Shown here: in pieces, positions 51,264 through 59,896 of the stretch
Layout of the letters: every line of letters starts with the position of its first letter
How positions within the stretch are numbered: position 1 is the stretch's first letter
Assembly (NCBI RefSeq): GCF_900099705.1
Contig: NZ_LT629695.1
Coordinates: 1,488,001 to 1,552,000, forward strand
Origin: Agrococcus jejuensis
GTDB taxonomy: Bacteria > Actinomycetota > Actinomycetes > Actinomycetales > Microbacteriaceae
DNA length: 64,000 nt
Direction of reading: 5' to 3'
The notes under the pieces: model-generated
Databases searched by the model: none
Told to the model about the DNA's origin: nothing
Seen by the model: only the letters and a program-made list of their open reading frames with translations
Made by a program: the position numbers and the translations under genes

Positions 51264-52373
51264 GTGGACGTGCTCCGCCCCGTCGAGCGGCTGCTCGCGA
51301 CCGCCGACCTCGGCGCGCGCTCGCGGCGCGAGCTCGAGGCCGTCGCCGCTGCGCTCGTCGGCGGCCTCGTCGCCTTCGTCGTGGGGCTCGTCGCGCTCGC
51401 CGTCATGGACGGCGCCACGCATCCGCTCGCAGGATCCCGCTCGGTCGGCACCGTCGCCGCCGCTCTCGCCGCCGTCGCCGCGGGGGCGTCGTTCGTCGGC
51501 GCGTACCTGCGGTCGACCGATCCGCGCCACGCGGCGACGACGCAGCGCCTCGGCGGATTCGTGCGCGTCGTCGCTGGCGGCTCGCTCACCGTCGTCGCGA
51601 TGGGCTTCGCCTACATCGCCGTACTGACGATCGCGCTCGTCTTCCAGGAGGGGTTCGCGGGCCTCGAGCTCGACGCGTTCGGCGGCGCGATCGCCGTCGC
51701 GATCGCCTCCGGTGCCGCCGCGTATCTCGCGCATCCGCTCGGCGAGGAGATCGACACGCGCGTGCTCGGCGCGCTCGTGCCCGCCTTCCTCGTGGTGGGC
51801 GTGCTGTTCTCGATGCTCACGGCCTCCGACTCGTCGTGGTGGGAGGTGCACTTCTCGGAGCTCGGCGCCGGAGGCGGCATCTCCGGGCTCGCGTTCAACG
51901 GCACGCTCGTGATCTCGGGCCTCCTCGTGGCGACGATGGCCGCGTACCTGACGCACGACCTCGAGCGTGCCGTGCCCGAGGGCGGCCGCACCGTATGGGT
52001 GGGACGGCTGCTCGCCGCGATCGGCGTGCTCATGATGCTCACGGGCATCGTGCGCGTCGACATCGCCGAGTGGCTGCACATCGGCCTCGCGGCCGGCATG
52101 GTGCTCGTGTTCCTCGTGCTGTGCGCGGCGCTGCCGTGGCTCGCACCCGGCCTGCCGCGCGGCGTGCATGCCATCTCGACGCTCATGGTCGCCGGCACGA
52201 TCTTCGCGCTGCTGCTGTGGGTGCCGATCGGGTACTACAACTTCACGGGCTTCGAGTTCGCCGCGTGCGGGCTCATCTTCGTCTGGCTGACGACGTTCCT
52301 GCGCTCGATCGCCGCCGTCACCGACGATCGCGACGCGGATTCGGCGCGTTCCGACCCTTCGCCGCACGCCTGA
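51264..52373 (+). CDS. DUF998 family membrane protein
   Basis: This 369-aa protein has about nine membrane segments. The region SWWEVHFSELGAGGGISGLAFN is the conserved DUF998 signature. Function is unknown. It starts with GTG at 51264, directly behind the YbaK gene, so the two are probably co-transcribed. An acidic Asp/Ser tail ends the protein. Confidence 0.8.
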   Translation: MDVLRPVERLLATADLGARSRRELEAVAAALVGGLVAFVVGLVALAVMDGATHPLAGSRSVGTVAAALAAVAAGASFVGAYLRSTDPRHAATTQRLGGFVRVVAGGSLTVVAMGFAYIAVLTIALVFQEGFAGLELDAFGGAIAVAIASGAAAYLAHPLGEEIDTRVLGALVPAFLVVGVLFSMLTASDSSWWEVHFSELGAGGGISGLAFNGTLVISGLLVATMAAYLTHDLERAVPEGGRTVWVGRLLAAIGVLMMLTGIVRVDIAEWLHIGLAAGMVLVFLVLCAALPWLAPGLPRGVHAISTLMVAGTIFALLLWVPIGYYNFTGFEFAACGLIFVWLTTFLRSIAAVTDDRDADSARSDPSPHA

Positions 52374-52388
52374 CCATCCCTACCCCTC

Positions 52389-52461
52389 TGCGTATTGCAG
52401 GCGATCTGGGGTAGCGGAGGGGTATCTTCCCTCCGCACCCCCGGATCGCCTGCGAAACGCA
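52389..52461. repeat. Family E palindromic element, copy 3
   Basis: A 73-bp imperfect palindrome has outer arms TGCGTATTGCAGGCGATC and GATCGCCTGCGAAACGCA. It is more diverged than copies 1 and 2, but the outer arms are clearly the same. It lies between two plus-strand genes. Confidence 0.82.
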
Positions 52462-52546
52462 TCGATCGGCCACTTCTTGCGGCGACCCGTCCGCCGCATC
52501 CGCAACCCGGTGGCGGCGGATGCGCGCGCAGTGCCAGGGTGGGGTC

Positions 52547-52750
52547 ATGACCGACGCCGAGATCGAGACCCCGCCCGACACCCCCGAGGGCAGCGAGACG
52601 CCCGAGGAGGCGCAGCGTCGCAAGTTCCGCGAGGCACTCGCGAAGAAGAACCAGCAGCACCACGGCCAGGGTCAGGCCGCCGGCCCGATCCAGGCGGCGC
52701 ACAGCGCCCCCGCGGTGCAGAAGCGCGTGCACCGCAGGAAGTCCGGCTGA
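52547..52750 (+). CDS. DUF5302-like small protein
   Basis: This 67-aa hydrophilic protein matches the actinobacterial DUF5302 pattern: an acidic, Pro/Glu-rich start, then EEAQRRKFREALAKKNQQ and a basic KRVHRRKSG end. Function is unknown. CAGGGT lies six bases before the ATG (leaderless pattern). Confidence 0.75.
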   Translation: MTDAEIETPPDTPEGSETPEEAQRRKFREALAKKNQQHHGQGQAAGPIQAAHSAPAVQKRVHRRKSG

Positions 52751-52793
52751 CACGACCGCCGTCCAGGCGGCCGACCGATCGAGAGGAGCGACG

Positions 52794-53084
52794 ATGAGCG
52801 ACACCACGCCGCACGACGAGCCCGACGAGGTCGAGGCCCTCACCGGCCAGACGGAGTCCGACGAGAGCGCCGGGCCCGACGCCCAGCGCGACGCCGCCGA
52901 GCCTGCGCAGCAGGACGGCGGGGTCGATGCCGACCGCGAGGTCGACCTCGGCTCCGGCGCGCCGGAGGAGTCGGCCGCCGACCCCGGCGTCGACGACACC
53001 GACGTCACGGGGCAGGACGTCGACGACGCCGGCACCGGCACGGGCGACACCACCGACGACCCCGAGCTCGACTCGCCGGACTGA
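52794..53084 (+). CDS. Acidic low-complexity protein
   Basis: This 96-aa protein is dominated by Asp, Glu, Gly and Thr and is almost certainly disordered. GAGAGGAG precedes the ATG. It follows the DUF5302 gene by 43 bases. No family was recognised. Confidence 0.6.
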   Translation: MSDTTPHDEPDEVEALTGQTESDESAGPDAQRDAAEPAQQDGGVDADREVDLGSGAPEESAADPGVDDTDVTGQDVDDAGTGTGDTTDDPELDSPD

Positions 53085-53101
53085 TCCGGCCCGAGCAGCA
53101 C

Positions 53102-53133
53102 GACGCCCCATCCGCCTCGGCGGGTGGGGCGTC
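53102..53133. terminator. Hairpin between convergent genes
   Basis: Bases 53102-53116 and 53119-53133 form a 15-bp stem with one T-G pair and a two-base centre. It lies 17 bases after the stop codon of the acidic protein gene. Confidence 0.75.
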
Positions 53134-53260
53134 GTCGTGCGCGAGCGAAGGTCGTCACGCCTCGACTCGGCCGCCGCGATGCGCACCGAGCGAGGCCACA
53201 GGTGGAGTGCGTCCGCCTGATCGCGCTCTCGGCGCGTCCGCGCGGACGCGCCGGCCGGGG

Positions 53261-54007
53261 TCAGCCCCGCAGGTACGCCAGCTGTGCCGCGACCGACGCC
53301 TCGACGGCCGAGCGCACCGACGACGGCACGTCGGCGTAGACGTGGTCGGCCACCGCCTCGACCGACGCATCCTGCCCCAGTCGCGCGAGCGCCTCGCGCA
53401 CCTCGGCGAGGCGCTGCATGCGGTGCGTGCGGTACGCGCGCACGACGCCGGCGAGCGACGGCAGTTCGTCGCCGTGACCGGGCAGCACGCGGGCGTCCCC
53501 GAACGTCTCGAGCCTGTCGAGCGTCGCGAGGTAGTCGTCGACCGAGCCGTCGGGCTGCGCGATCACGGTCGTGCCGCGGCCGAGGATCGTGTCGCCCGTC
53601 ACCATCGCGCCGTGCTCGCCGTGGTGCTCGATCCACAGCGCGATCGAGTCGGCGGTGTGGCCCGGCGCCGCGATGACGCGGATCGGTGCCTCGATCACGT
53701 CGAGCACCTCGTCGTCCATGAGCGGATCGGCGCCGACGCACCAGTCCTCGTCGAACCCCCGCAGCGGCACGCCGACGCGCTCGGCGACCTCGATCGCCGC
53801 ATCCGTGTGGTCGTGGTGGTGATGCGTCACGACCACCAGCCGCACCGGCAGGCTCGCGAGCGTGGCGATGTGGGCGGCGTTGCGCGGGCCGGGGTCGACC
53901 ACGACGACGCCGCGCATGTCGCCGACGATCCACGTGTTCGTGCCGTCGAGCGTCATGGGCCCCGGATTGGGGGCGAGGATGCGGCGGATGCCGACGTTGG
54001 CGACCAT
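53261..54007 (-). CDS. Metallo-beta-lactamase-fold hydrolase
   Basis: This 248-aa MBL protein has the metal motif THHHHDHTDA, the third ligand in APGHTADSIA, the bridging Asp in VTGDTILGRG and the last His in VLPGHGDEL. The C-terminal helical region (RTHRMQRLAEVREAL) is like that of LACTB2/RNase-type members. TAGCGT lies exactly six bases before the ATG at 54007, a clear leaderless pattern. Confidence 0.88.
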   Translation of the reverse strand: MVANVGIRRILAPNPGPMTLDGTNTWIVGDMRGVVVVDPGPRNAAHIATLASLPVRLVVVTHHHHDHTDAAIEVAERVGVPLRGFDEDWCVGADPLMDDEVLDVIEAPIRVIAAPGHTADSIALWIEHHGEHGAMVTGDTILGRGTTVIAQPDGSVDDYLATLDRLETFGDARVLPGHGDELPSLAGVVRAYRTHRMQRLAEVREALARLGQDASVEAVADHVYADVPSSVRSAVEASVAAQLAYLRG

Positions 54008-54083
54008 GAGCCCACGCTATCCCCGCGATCATGCGGCACGCGTGCGGGGGCAGTGGGTCGGCGATGGGTGCGACGGGCACGGG

Positions 54084-54140
54084 GTGACGCTCAGCGGCTC
54101 GCCGAGGGGAATGCGCCCTCGAGCGACCGCTCAGCGTCAC
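54084..54140. repeat. Family D palindromic element, copy 2
   Basis: A 57-bp palindrome has outer arms GTGACGCTCAGCGG and CCGCTCAGCGTCAC. It resembles the hairpin at 23300-23354, but the inner part pairs less well. It lies between the divergent MBL and Nudix genes, so it is not a terminator here. Confidence 0.8.
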
Positions 54141-54168
54141 ATCCGGCCGGCGCGGGTAGCGTGACGGC

Positions 54169-54831
54169 ATGGTCGACGCAGCCCTCCCCGCCGCCGCGAC
54201 GGTCGTGCTGCTGCGCGACGCCGACGACCCCGTGGTGCCCGGCGTCGAGGCGCTGCTGCTGCGTCGCCCGGACCGCGGCTCGTTCGCGGGCGCGTGGGTG
54301 TTCCCCGGCGGCCGGGTCGACGAGTCGGATGCGGGTGCCGACGAGGATGCGCGCGCCGTGTCGGCCGCGATCCGCGAGACGCGGGAGGAGACGGGCCTCG
54401 AGCTCGCGGCCGACGACGTCGCCGCGCTGTCGCACTGGACGCCGCCCGAGGAGACGAGCAGGCGCTTCCGCACGTGGTTCTTCATCGCGCGCGCCCCGCA
54501 GGCCGAGGTCGTGCCGAACCCCGGCGAGATCGAGGAGCACCGGTGGCTGCGCCCGCAGGACGCGCTCGACGCGCACGCCGAGGGCGACCTGCTGCTGTTC
54601 CCGCCGACGTGGGTCACGCTGCACGCGCTCGTGGGCGCCGCATCCGTCGACGACGCGATCGCGGCGGCGCGTGCGGCCGACGTCGACCGCTTCGTCACGC
54701 ACCACGACCCCGCGGCCAAGCGGTTCCTGTGGCACGGCGACGAGGCGTACGACGGGGCCGACGAGACGCCCGCGGGCCCGCGCCACCGCCTGCTCACGGC
54801 CGAGCAGCCGTGGCGGTACGAGCGCCGCTGA
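54169..54831 (+). CDS. Nudix hydrolase (NUDT19-like)
   Basis: This 220-aa Nudix protein has the Nudix helix AAIRETREETGLEL preceded by AWVFPGGRVDESD, with a short insertion in the box, as in the coenzyme A diphosphatase-like NUDT7/19 group. It probably hydrolyses a CoA or nucleotide derivative. TAGCGT lies exactly six bases before the ATG (leaderless pattern). Its stop codon overlaps the next ATG (TGATG). Confidence 0.85.
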   Translation: MVDAALPAAATVVLLRDADDPVVPGVEALLLRRPDRGSFAGAWVFPGGRVDESDAGADEDARAVSAAIRETREETGLELAADDVAALSHWTPPEETSRRFRTWFFIARAPQAEVVPNPGEIEEHRWLRPQDALDAHAEGDLLLFPPTWVTLHALVGAASVDDAIAAARAADVDRFVTHHDPAAKRFLWHGDEAYDGADETPAGPRHRLLTAEQPWRYERR

Positions 54832-55166
54832 TGGATCGCACGTCGGCGGGGCTGCTCGCCGGGTGGGCGCTCGTGCTGGCGAGCCCGGTGCTGGGCCTGG
54901 GCAACCTGTACGTGCAGTGGCAGTCGTGCCGCCTCGACTGGCAGCTGTCGAACGCGCCGGCGGATGCGGGCTCGTGGTCGAACGAGCCACGGACGCTGAG
55001 CCTCGGCTGCGACACGACCTACGGCCTGCTCGACGGCTCGACGCTCGTGCTGCCGGCGCCCATCGACTGGTCGCTGACGCTCGCGAGCGCCTTCGCCGCC
55101 GGGATCGCCCTCATCCTCGTGTGCGTCCGCGCGCGACGCGAGCCGGTCGGTCCGGTGCCCGTCTGA
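54831..55166 (+). CDS. Hypothetical membrane protein
   Basis: This 111-aa protein has two membrane helices (GLLAGWALVLASPVLGLG and SLTLASAFAAGIALILVCV) enclosing a ~55-residue loop with two cysteines (SCRLDW, SLGCDTT) that may form an outside disulphide. It overlaps the Nudix gene, so the two are co-translated. No family was recognised. Confidence 0.65.
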   Translation: MDRTSAGLLAGWALVLASPVLGLGNLYVQWQSCRLDWQLSNAPADAGSWSNEPRTLSLGCDTTYGLLDGSTLVLPAPIDWSLTLASAFAAGIALILVCVRARREPVGPVPV

Positions 55167-55197
55167 GTCGTCCAGCCACCACCCGTAGCCTCGCCGC

Positions 55198-55632
55198 ATG
55201 GGACGACGGATGCGCAGGCTCGGCCTCGTGGCGACGACCGCGCTCGCCGCGACCGTCACCGCTGCATGCGCGCCGCTGCCGGTCGCGTGCCCCGCGGTCG
55301 GATACTTCTCGACGCTGTCCGTGACGCTCGCCGAGCCTCGCGACGACGTCGCGCTCGAGCTGTGCCTGTCGGCGGGCTGCGCGCCCGCGCCGCTCGACGA
55401 GCTCGCGAGCGACGAGGCCATCGCTGACGGCCTGTTCGGCGAGGCGAGCGGCGACGGCCTCGAGGGTTGGACGATCTCGATCATGAGCGGCGGCACCGAC
55501 GCCGTCGGCTACCGCCTCCTCGACGTGGCCGGCACCGTGCTCGCCGAGGGCGAGGTCGAGCCCGAGTGGGTGCGCGTCGGCGGCTCCGAGCAGTGCGGCG
55601 GGCCGACGGAGGCGGAGATCGTGCTCGGCTGA
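55198..55632 (+). CDS. Putative lipoprotein
   Basis: This 144-aa protein has a signal peptide ending in a lipobox-like TAAC (around residue 24) and five further cysteines in the mature part. No domain was recognised. TAGCCT lies exactly six bases before the ATG, so the transcript is probably leaderless. Confidence 0.7.
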   Translation: MGRRMRRLGLVATTALAATVTAACAPLPVACPAVGYFSTLSVTLAEPRDDVALELCLSAGCAPAPLDELASDEAIADGLFGEASGDGLEGWTISIMSGGTDAVGYRLLDVAGTVLAEGEVEPEWVRVGGSEQCGGPTEAEIVLG

Positions 55633-55643
55633 TCGTCGGGCCC

Positions 55644-55672
55644 TCGACGTATCGTGCGTCGCAAGGTATCGT
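55644..55672 (+). promoter_or_regulatory. Leaderless promoter of the PadR gene
   Basis: TCGACG (55644) and TATCGT (55667) are separated by 17 bases, and the ATG at 55680 follows after seven more, placing the transcription start at the start codon. GTATCGTG occurs twice, ~17 bp apart, and may be the PadR binding site. Confidence 0.55.
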
Positions 55673-55679
55673 GGATCGC

Positions 55680-56036
55680 ATGACAGCCGACGTGGGTGCG
55701 CAGCTGCGCAAGGGCGTCGTCGAGTCGTGCGTGCTCGGCCTGCTCGCCCGCGAGCCCATGTACGGCTGGCAGCTGTCCGAGCACCTCACGCGCGCGGGCC
55801 TCATCGCGAGCATCGGCACGCTCTACCCCGTGCTCGGCCGCCTGCGCGACCGCGGCCTCGTCGCCGCGTTCGAGCGAGCCACGGGCACGGGCCCCGTGCG
55901 CAAGTACTACCGCCTGACACCCACGGGCACCGCCGAGCTCGCACGCTTCCAGGATGCGTGGGGCCCGTTTACCGCCGCCGTCGGCGCCATGCTGGCCGAC
56001 GCATCCGACGCATCACCGCACGGAGGAGACGCATGA
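55680..56036 (+). CDS. PadR family regulator
   Basis: This 118-aa winged-helix protein is a short (PadR-s2) member: VLGLLAREPMYGWQLSEHLT, GTLYPVLGRLRDRGLV, and the wing with VRKYYRLTPTG. It overlaps the next gene (ATGA), a membrane protein with a PadR-associated HAAS domain, which is a common regulatory pair. Confidence 0.92.
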   Translation: MTADVGAQLRKGVVESCVLGLLAREPMYGWQLSEHLTRAGLIASIGTLYPVLGRLRDRGLVAAFERATGTGPVRKYYRLTPTGTAELARFQDAWGPFTAAVGAMLADASDASPHGGDA

Positions 56037-56650
56037 CCGCCACCGACCCCGTCGCCGACTATCTCGCACGCCTCGACGACGCCCTGCGCGACGTGCCGTT
56101 CGGCACCGCGCGCGAGATCCGCGCGGGCATCGCGGAGGAGCTCGGCTCGCTCCACCCCGCTGCGGCGCGAGCACGCATCGCCGAGCTGGGCGATCCGGCG
56201 TCGATCGCCGCGGAGGCCGCCGACGGCTCGGTCTCGACGCTTCCTGCGACGGCCGCGCCGACCGGCTACGGCCGCGGCCCGGGCTACGTCGCCGTCACTG
56301 CCCTGCTCATCGGCCTCGGCGGATTCCTGCTGCCGGTGCTCGGCTGGATCGCCGGCATCGTCGCGCTGTGGACCGGCCGCGTGTGGACGACCTTCGAGCG
56401 ATGGATCGCGACGCTCGCGCCGGTCGTCGCATCGGTGCTCGTCGTCGGCATCTGGTGGGCCGTGCAGTCGGCCGCGAGCGCGCAGCCGACGCCGCCGGGC
56501 GACGGCTTCCACGCGCCCGAGTCGAGCCCGAGCCCGGTGGTGCCCGGCAGCATCGGCGCCTGGTGGACCGTGTGGCTCGGCACGAGCGTCGGTGGCGTCG
56601 TGATCGGCATCTGGCTCGCGGTGATCGGGATGCGGCGGGTGCGGCGGTAG
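56033..56650 (+). CDS. HAAS/DUF1700-type membrane protein
   Basis: This 205-aa protein has an N-terminal HAAS domain (DYLARLDDALRDVPFGTAREI, ELGDPASIAAEA) and four membrane segments. HAAS proteins are usually encoded next to PadR regulators and are thought to link them to the membrane. GGAGGAG precedes the ATG, which overlaps the padR stop codon. Confidence 0.85.
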   Translation: MTATDPVADYLARLDDALRDVPFGTAREIRAGIAEELGSLHPAAARARIAELGDPASIAAEAADGSVSTLPATAAPTGYGRGPGYVAVTALLIGLGGFLLPVLGWIAGIVALWTGRVWTTFERWIATLAPVVASVLVVGIWWAVQSAASAQPTPPGDGFHAPESSPSPVVPGSIGAWWTVWLGTSVGGVVIGIWLAVIGMRRVRR

Positions 56651-56664
56651 AGCCTCGGTGGGCT

Positions 56665-56700
56665 CCCTTCGAGGCTCGCTCCGCTCGCACCTCACGGAGC
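56665..56700. repeat. Family B partial element, copy 3
   Basis: A single arm matches family B (CCCTTCGAGGCTCGCT, then GCACCTCACGGAGC). No clear inverted partner is present, so it may be a decayed copy. It lies between the convergent HAAS and crtEb genes. Confidence 0.7.
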
Positions 56701-56770
56701 GGTCAGAGGAGAGCACTCGGTTCGAGATGGTGCGCGGTCTGAGGTGGACCGGAGGCACCGGCCGACGTCC

Positions 56771-57628
56771 TCAGCGCGTGAACGCGTAGAGGATGCAGAG
56801 CATCGTCACGACGAAGCCGCACGCGTAGTTGATGCCGAGGAACCAGCGCCAGCCGCCGTTCGCGCGACCCGAGTCGGCATCCGACACCGAGCGATACGGC
56901 CACGCGGCGATGACGTACGGCACCGCGAGCACGGCGGCGAGGATGCCCGGCCAGCCGGTGAGCAGCATGAGCAGGCCCGCGCCGATCCACATGCCGATGG
57001 CGAGCCTCGTCGTGCGCGCCGCGCCCAGCACCGTCGCGATCGAGGCGATGTCGGCCTCGCGGTCGGGCACGACGTCCTGCACGGCGCCGAACGCGTGGCT
57101 CGCCATGCCCCACAGGAAGAAGGCGGCGAGCAGCGCGACGAGCTGCGGCGTCCATTCGGCACCGGCGAGCACGAGGCCGTAGACGGCGGGCGACACGAAG
57201 TGCGTCGACGACGTCATCGAGTCGGCGAACGGCCGCTCCTTCGTGCGCAGCGGCGGCGCCGAGTACGCGACGACGGCGACGAGGCTCACGGCGAGCACGA
57301 TCCACGACGGCCACGACCCCAGCACGACGAGCGCGACGACGAACGGGGCGCACACGAGTGCGGATGCGATGAGCGTCGGCCGGTGCAGCTCGGGCGCGAG
57401 CAGCGCACCCTCGACGCCGCCCTTGCGCGGGTTGCGCAGGTCGGAGGGGTAGTCGAAGACGTCGTTGATGCCGTACATCGCGAGGTTGTACGGCACGAGG
57501 AAGAAGATCGTGCCGACCACGAGCGCCACGTCGATGCGGCCCGTCACCAGCACGTACGCCGCCGCGAACGGGAACGCCGTGTTGATCCACGACAGCGGCC
57601 TCGACGAGGCGATGAGCCTGCCGATCAT
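56771..57628 (-). CDS. crtEb: UbiA-type lycopene elongase
   Basis: This 285-aa membrane prenyltransferase adds C5 units to lycopene on the way to C50 carotenoids. The prenyl-diphosphate binding motifs are NDVFDYPSD (Asn55-Asp63) and QDVVPDREADIAS. About eight membrane segments are present. It is the last gene of the carotenoid operon; its start overlaps the crtYf stop codon (ATGA). The end product may be decaprenoxanthin-like. Confidence 0.9.
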   Translation of the reverse strand: MIGRLIASSRPLSWINTAFPFAAAYVLVTGRIDVALVVGTIFFLVPYNLAMYGINDVFDYPSDLRNPRKGGVEGALLAPELHRPTLIASALVCAPFVVALVVLGSWPSWIVLAVSLVAVVAYSAPPLRTKERPFADSMTSSTHFVSPAVYGLVLAGAEWTPQLVALLAAFFLWGMASHAFGAVQDVVPDREADIASIATVLGAARTTRLAIGMWIGAGLLMLLTGWPGILAAVLAVPYVIAAWPYRSVSDADSGRANGGWRWFLGINYACGFVVTMLCILYAFTR

Positions 57629-57954
57629 GCGTCGACCTCCGGCTCGGCGCGAGCATCCGCCCGCGGCCGCGCCGGCACGAGCGACCACACGGCCACGCCG
57701 ACGAGCAGCGCCACAGCCGGGTAGGCGAGGTCCTCGATGGGCGCGAGCCACAGGCGGATGCCCGTCGTGCCCGGGCCGTACGAGAACAGGTCGGCGGCGA
57801 TCATGAGCGAGTCGAACACGATCGTGAGCACCGACAGCGCCGCGAACGCGAGCAGCATCGCCTGCACGGCGCGCGGCGCGAGGCGGCGGCGGGCGACGAG
57901 CAGCAGCGCGAGGGATGCGGCGCCGAAGATCGCGATGAGCAGCAGGTAGGTCAC
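57625..57954 (-). CDS. crtYf: Lycopene cyclase subunit CrtYf
   Basis: This 109-aa membrane protein has the lycopene cyclase domain fold: three membrane helices and the motif LWLAPIEDLAYPAVALLV with a conserved Glu. It works as a heterodimer with CrtYe. It starts with GTG and overlaps crtYe (GTGA) and crtEb (ATGA). Assignment as Yf follows gene order in the Corynebacterium cluster. Confidence 0.88.
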   Translation of the reverse strand: MTYLLLIAIFGAASLALLLVARRRLAPRAVQAMLLAFAALSVLTIVFDSLMIAADLFSYGPGTTGIRLWLAPIEDLAYPAVALLVGVAVWSLVPARPRADARAEPEVDA

Positions 57955-58307
57955 GAGGCCGCCTCCGCTCGCGATGCCCGCGACCGACGCGACGCGAGCA
58001 CGCGCAGCGCCGCACGCCACAGCACGATCGCGATGTACGACAGGAACACGAGGAACACGGGCTCCTCGATCGGCATGTGCGGCCCGAGCTCGATGCCCGT
58101 CATGCCCGCGCTCTCGCCGATGCGGAAGAGGTCGACCGAGATCGCCACGAGATCCCACACGAGCAGCAGCGCCGTGGATGCCGCGACGGCGACGAGCGTG
58201 CGCCGCGGGTCGTGCCACAGCGCGAGGCGCCACCGGCGGTCGATGATGCCCATGCCGAGCATCGAGCACAGCAGCGCGCCGAGGTAGGCGAACGAGAGCA
58301 GCGTCAC
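57951..58307 (-). CDS. crtYe: Lycopene cyclase subunit CrtYe
   Basis: This 118-aa partner of CrtYf has three membrane helices and the conserved LGPHMPIEEPVFLVFLSYIA with two Glu. The start is GTG 58307, overlapping the crtI stop codon (GTGA). The two subunits together cyclise the elongated C50 chain. Confidence 0.88.
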   Translation of the reverse strand: MTLLSFAYLGALLCSMLGMGIIDRRWRLALWHDPRRTLVAVAASTALLLVWDLVAISVDLFRIGESAGMTGIELGPHMPIEEPVFLVFLSYIAIVLWRAALRVLASRRSRASRAEAAS

Positions 58308-59896
58308 GCGCCGACCTCGTCGACGGGCGCGACCGCATCCACCGGCGGCTCGGGCAGCGGCCCCACCGACCGGTCGCCGCGCACGTGCTTGAGCACGAGC
58401 TCGGCCGAGATGAGGCACATCGGCATGCCGATGCCCGGCACGGTCGACTGGCCGGCGGTGAGCAGGCCGTCGACGCCGCGGTACGCGGTCGTGCCTCGCA
58501 GGAAGGCCGACTGCCGCAGCGTGTGCGCGGGGCCGAGGGCCGTGCCGCGCCAGGCGTCGAACCAGTCGGCGAAGTCGGCGGGCCCGATCGTGCGGCGCAC
58601 GCGGATGCGATCGGCCAGGTCGGTCGCGCCCGTCCACTGCGCGATCTGCGCGATGGCGTCGTCGGCGATGCGCTCGACCGCGGCATCCCCCGCACCGTCG
58701 ATGCCGCCGTGGCCGATGGATGCGTCGGCCGGCAGCGGCACGAGCACGAAGAGGTTCTCGTGTCCCTCGGGCGCGACGGTCGCGTCGGTGCGGCTCGGCG
58801 CGCAGACGTAGATGTTCGCGTCGCCGCCCGGCCACGGCACGGTGCCGTCGAGCGCGCGGAACCCCTCGCGCCAGTCGCCCGTGAACATGAGGGAGTGGTG
58901 GGCGAGCTCGGGCACGCGACCCTCGACGCCCAGCAGCACGAGCACGGCGCTCGGGCCGGGCGTCGCCTTCGCCCATCGGCGCTCCCCGCGTGCGTGGAAC
59001 CGCTCGGGCAGCAGCCGCGTCTCGACGGCGTGCAGGTCGGAGGCGGCCACGACGACGTCGGCGTCGAGCGACTCGGTGCCCGCGCCGCGGTCGACCTCGA
59101 CGCCCACGGCGCGCCCGTCGACGACGCGGATCGTCGAGACGCGCGCGCCCGTCTCGATCGCGACGCCGTGCGCGGCGGCGAGGCGCGCGAACGCCTCGAC
59201 GATCGTGCCGAAGCCGCCGACCGGGTAGCCCACGCCGTCGACGAGGTCGAAGTGGCTCATGAGGTGGTACATGCTCGGCGCCGCATACGGATTCGTGCCG
59301 AGGAAGACGGCCGGGTAGCCGAGGATCTGGCGGAGCCGCTCGTCGGTCACCGTGCGGTCGATGCGGCGCGAGAGCGGCTCGAGCAGCAGCCGTGCGAGCG
59401 TGCCCGCCTCCCGCACCACGCCGGTGCCGCGCAGGGATGCCGGCGACTCGAACCGGTTGTAGAGCAGGCCGTCGACCGCGAGGGACGCCACGTGCTCTGC
59501 GGAGTCGAGGTACGACCCGAGCGCGGCACCCGCGCCGGGCTCGATGCCCTCGAACACGGCCTCCGAGTGCGCGCGATCCGACCGCAGCTCCACGGGCTCG
59601 CCGCCCGCATGCCAGACGCGGTATGCGGGGTCGAGCCGCACGACGTCGAGCTCGCGCTCCATCGTCGTGCCGAGCATGCGGAACGCGTGCTCGAACACCG
59701 AGCCCATGAGCAGCCACGACGGGCCCATGTCGAACGTGAAGCCCTCCGACCGCCACGTGCCCATGCGTCCGCCGACCTCGTCGCGCTGCTCGAGCAGCGT
59801 GACGTCGTGCCCGTCGCGTGCGAGCAGCGCCGCAGAGTGCAGCCCGGCGATGCCGCCGCCGATGACGACGATGCGCGTGCGGGAGTGCGCCCCCAT
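58304..59896 (-). CDS. crtI: Phytoene desaturase
   Basis: CrtI converts phytoene to lycopene with FAD. The 530-aa protein has the N-terminal FAD-binding motif VVIGGGIAGLHSAALLA and the EQRDEVGGRMGTW continuation. The C-terminal carotenoid-oxidoreductase signature is in LLTAGQSTVPGIGMPMCLIS. Its ATG overlaps the crtB stop codon (TGATG). Confidence 0.95.
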   Translation of the reverse strand: MGAHSRTRIVVIGGGIAGLHSAALLARDGHDVTLLEQRDEVGGRMGTWRSEGFTFDMGPSWLLMGSVFEHAFRMLGTTMERELDVVRLDPAYRVWHAGGEPVELRSDRAHSEAVFEGIEPGAGAALGSYLDSAEHVASLAVDGLLYNRFESPASLRGTGVVREAGTLARLLLEPLSRRIDRTVTDERLRQILGYPAVFLGTNPYAAPSMYHLMSHFDLVDGVGYPVGGFGTIVEAFARLAAAHGVAIETGARVSTIRVVDGRAVGVEVDRGAGTESLDADVVVAASDLHAVETRLLPERFHARGERRWAKATPGPSAVLVLLGVEGRVPELAHHSLMFTGDWREGFRALDGTVPWPGGDANIYVCAPSRTDATVAPEGHENLFVLVPLPADASIGHGGIDGAGDAAVERIADDAIAQIAQWTGATDLADRIRVRRTIGPADFADWFDAWRGTALGPAHTLRQSAFLRGTTAYRGVDGLLTAGQSTVPGIGMPMCLISAELVLKHVRGDRSVGPLPEPPVDAVAPVDEVGA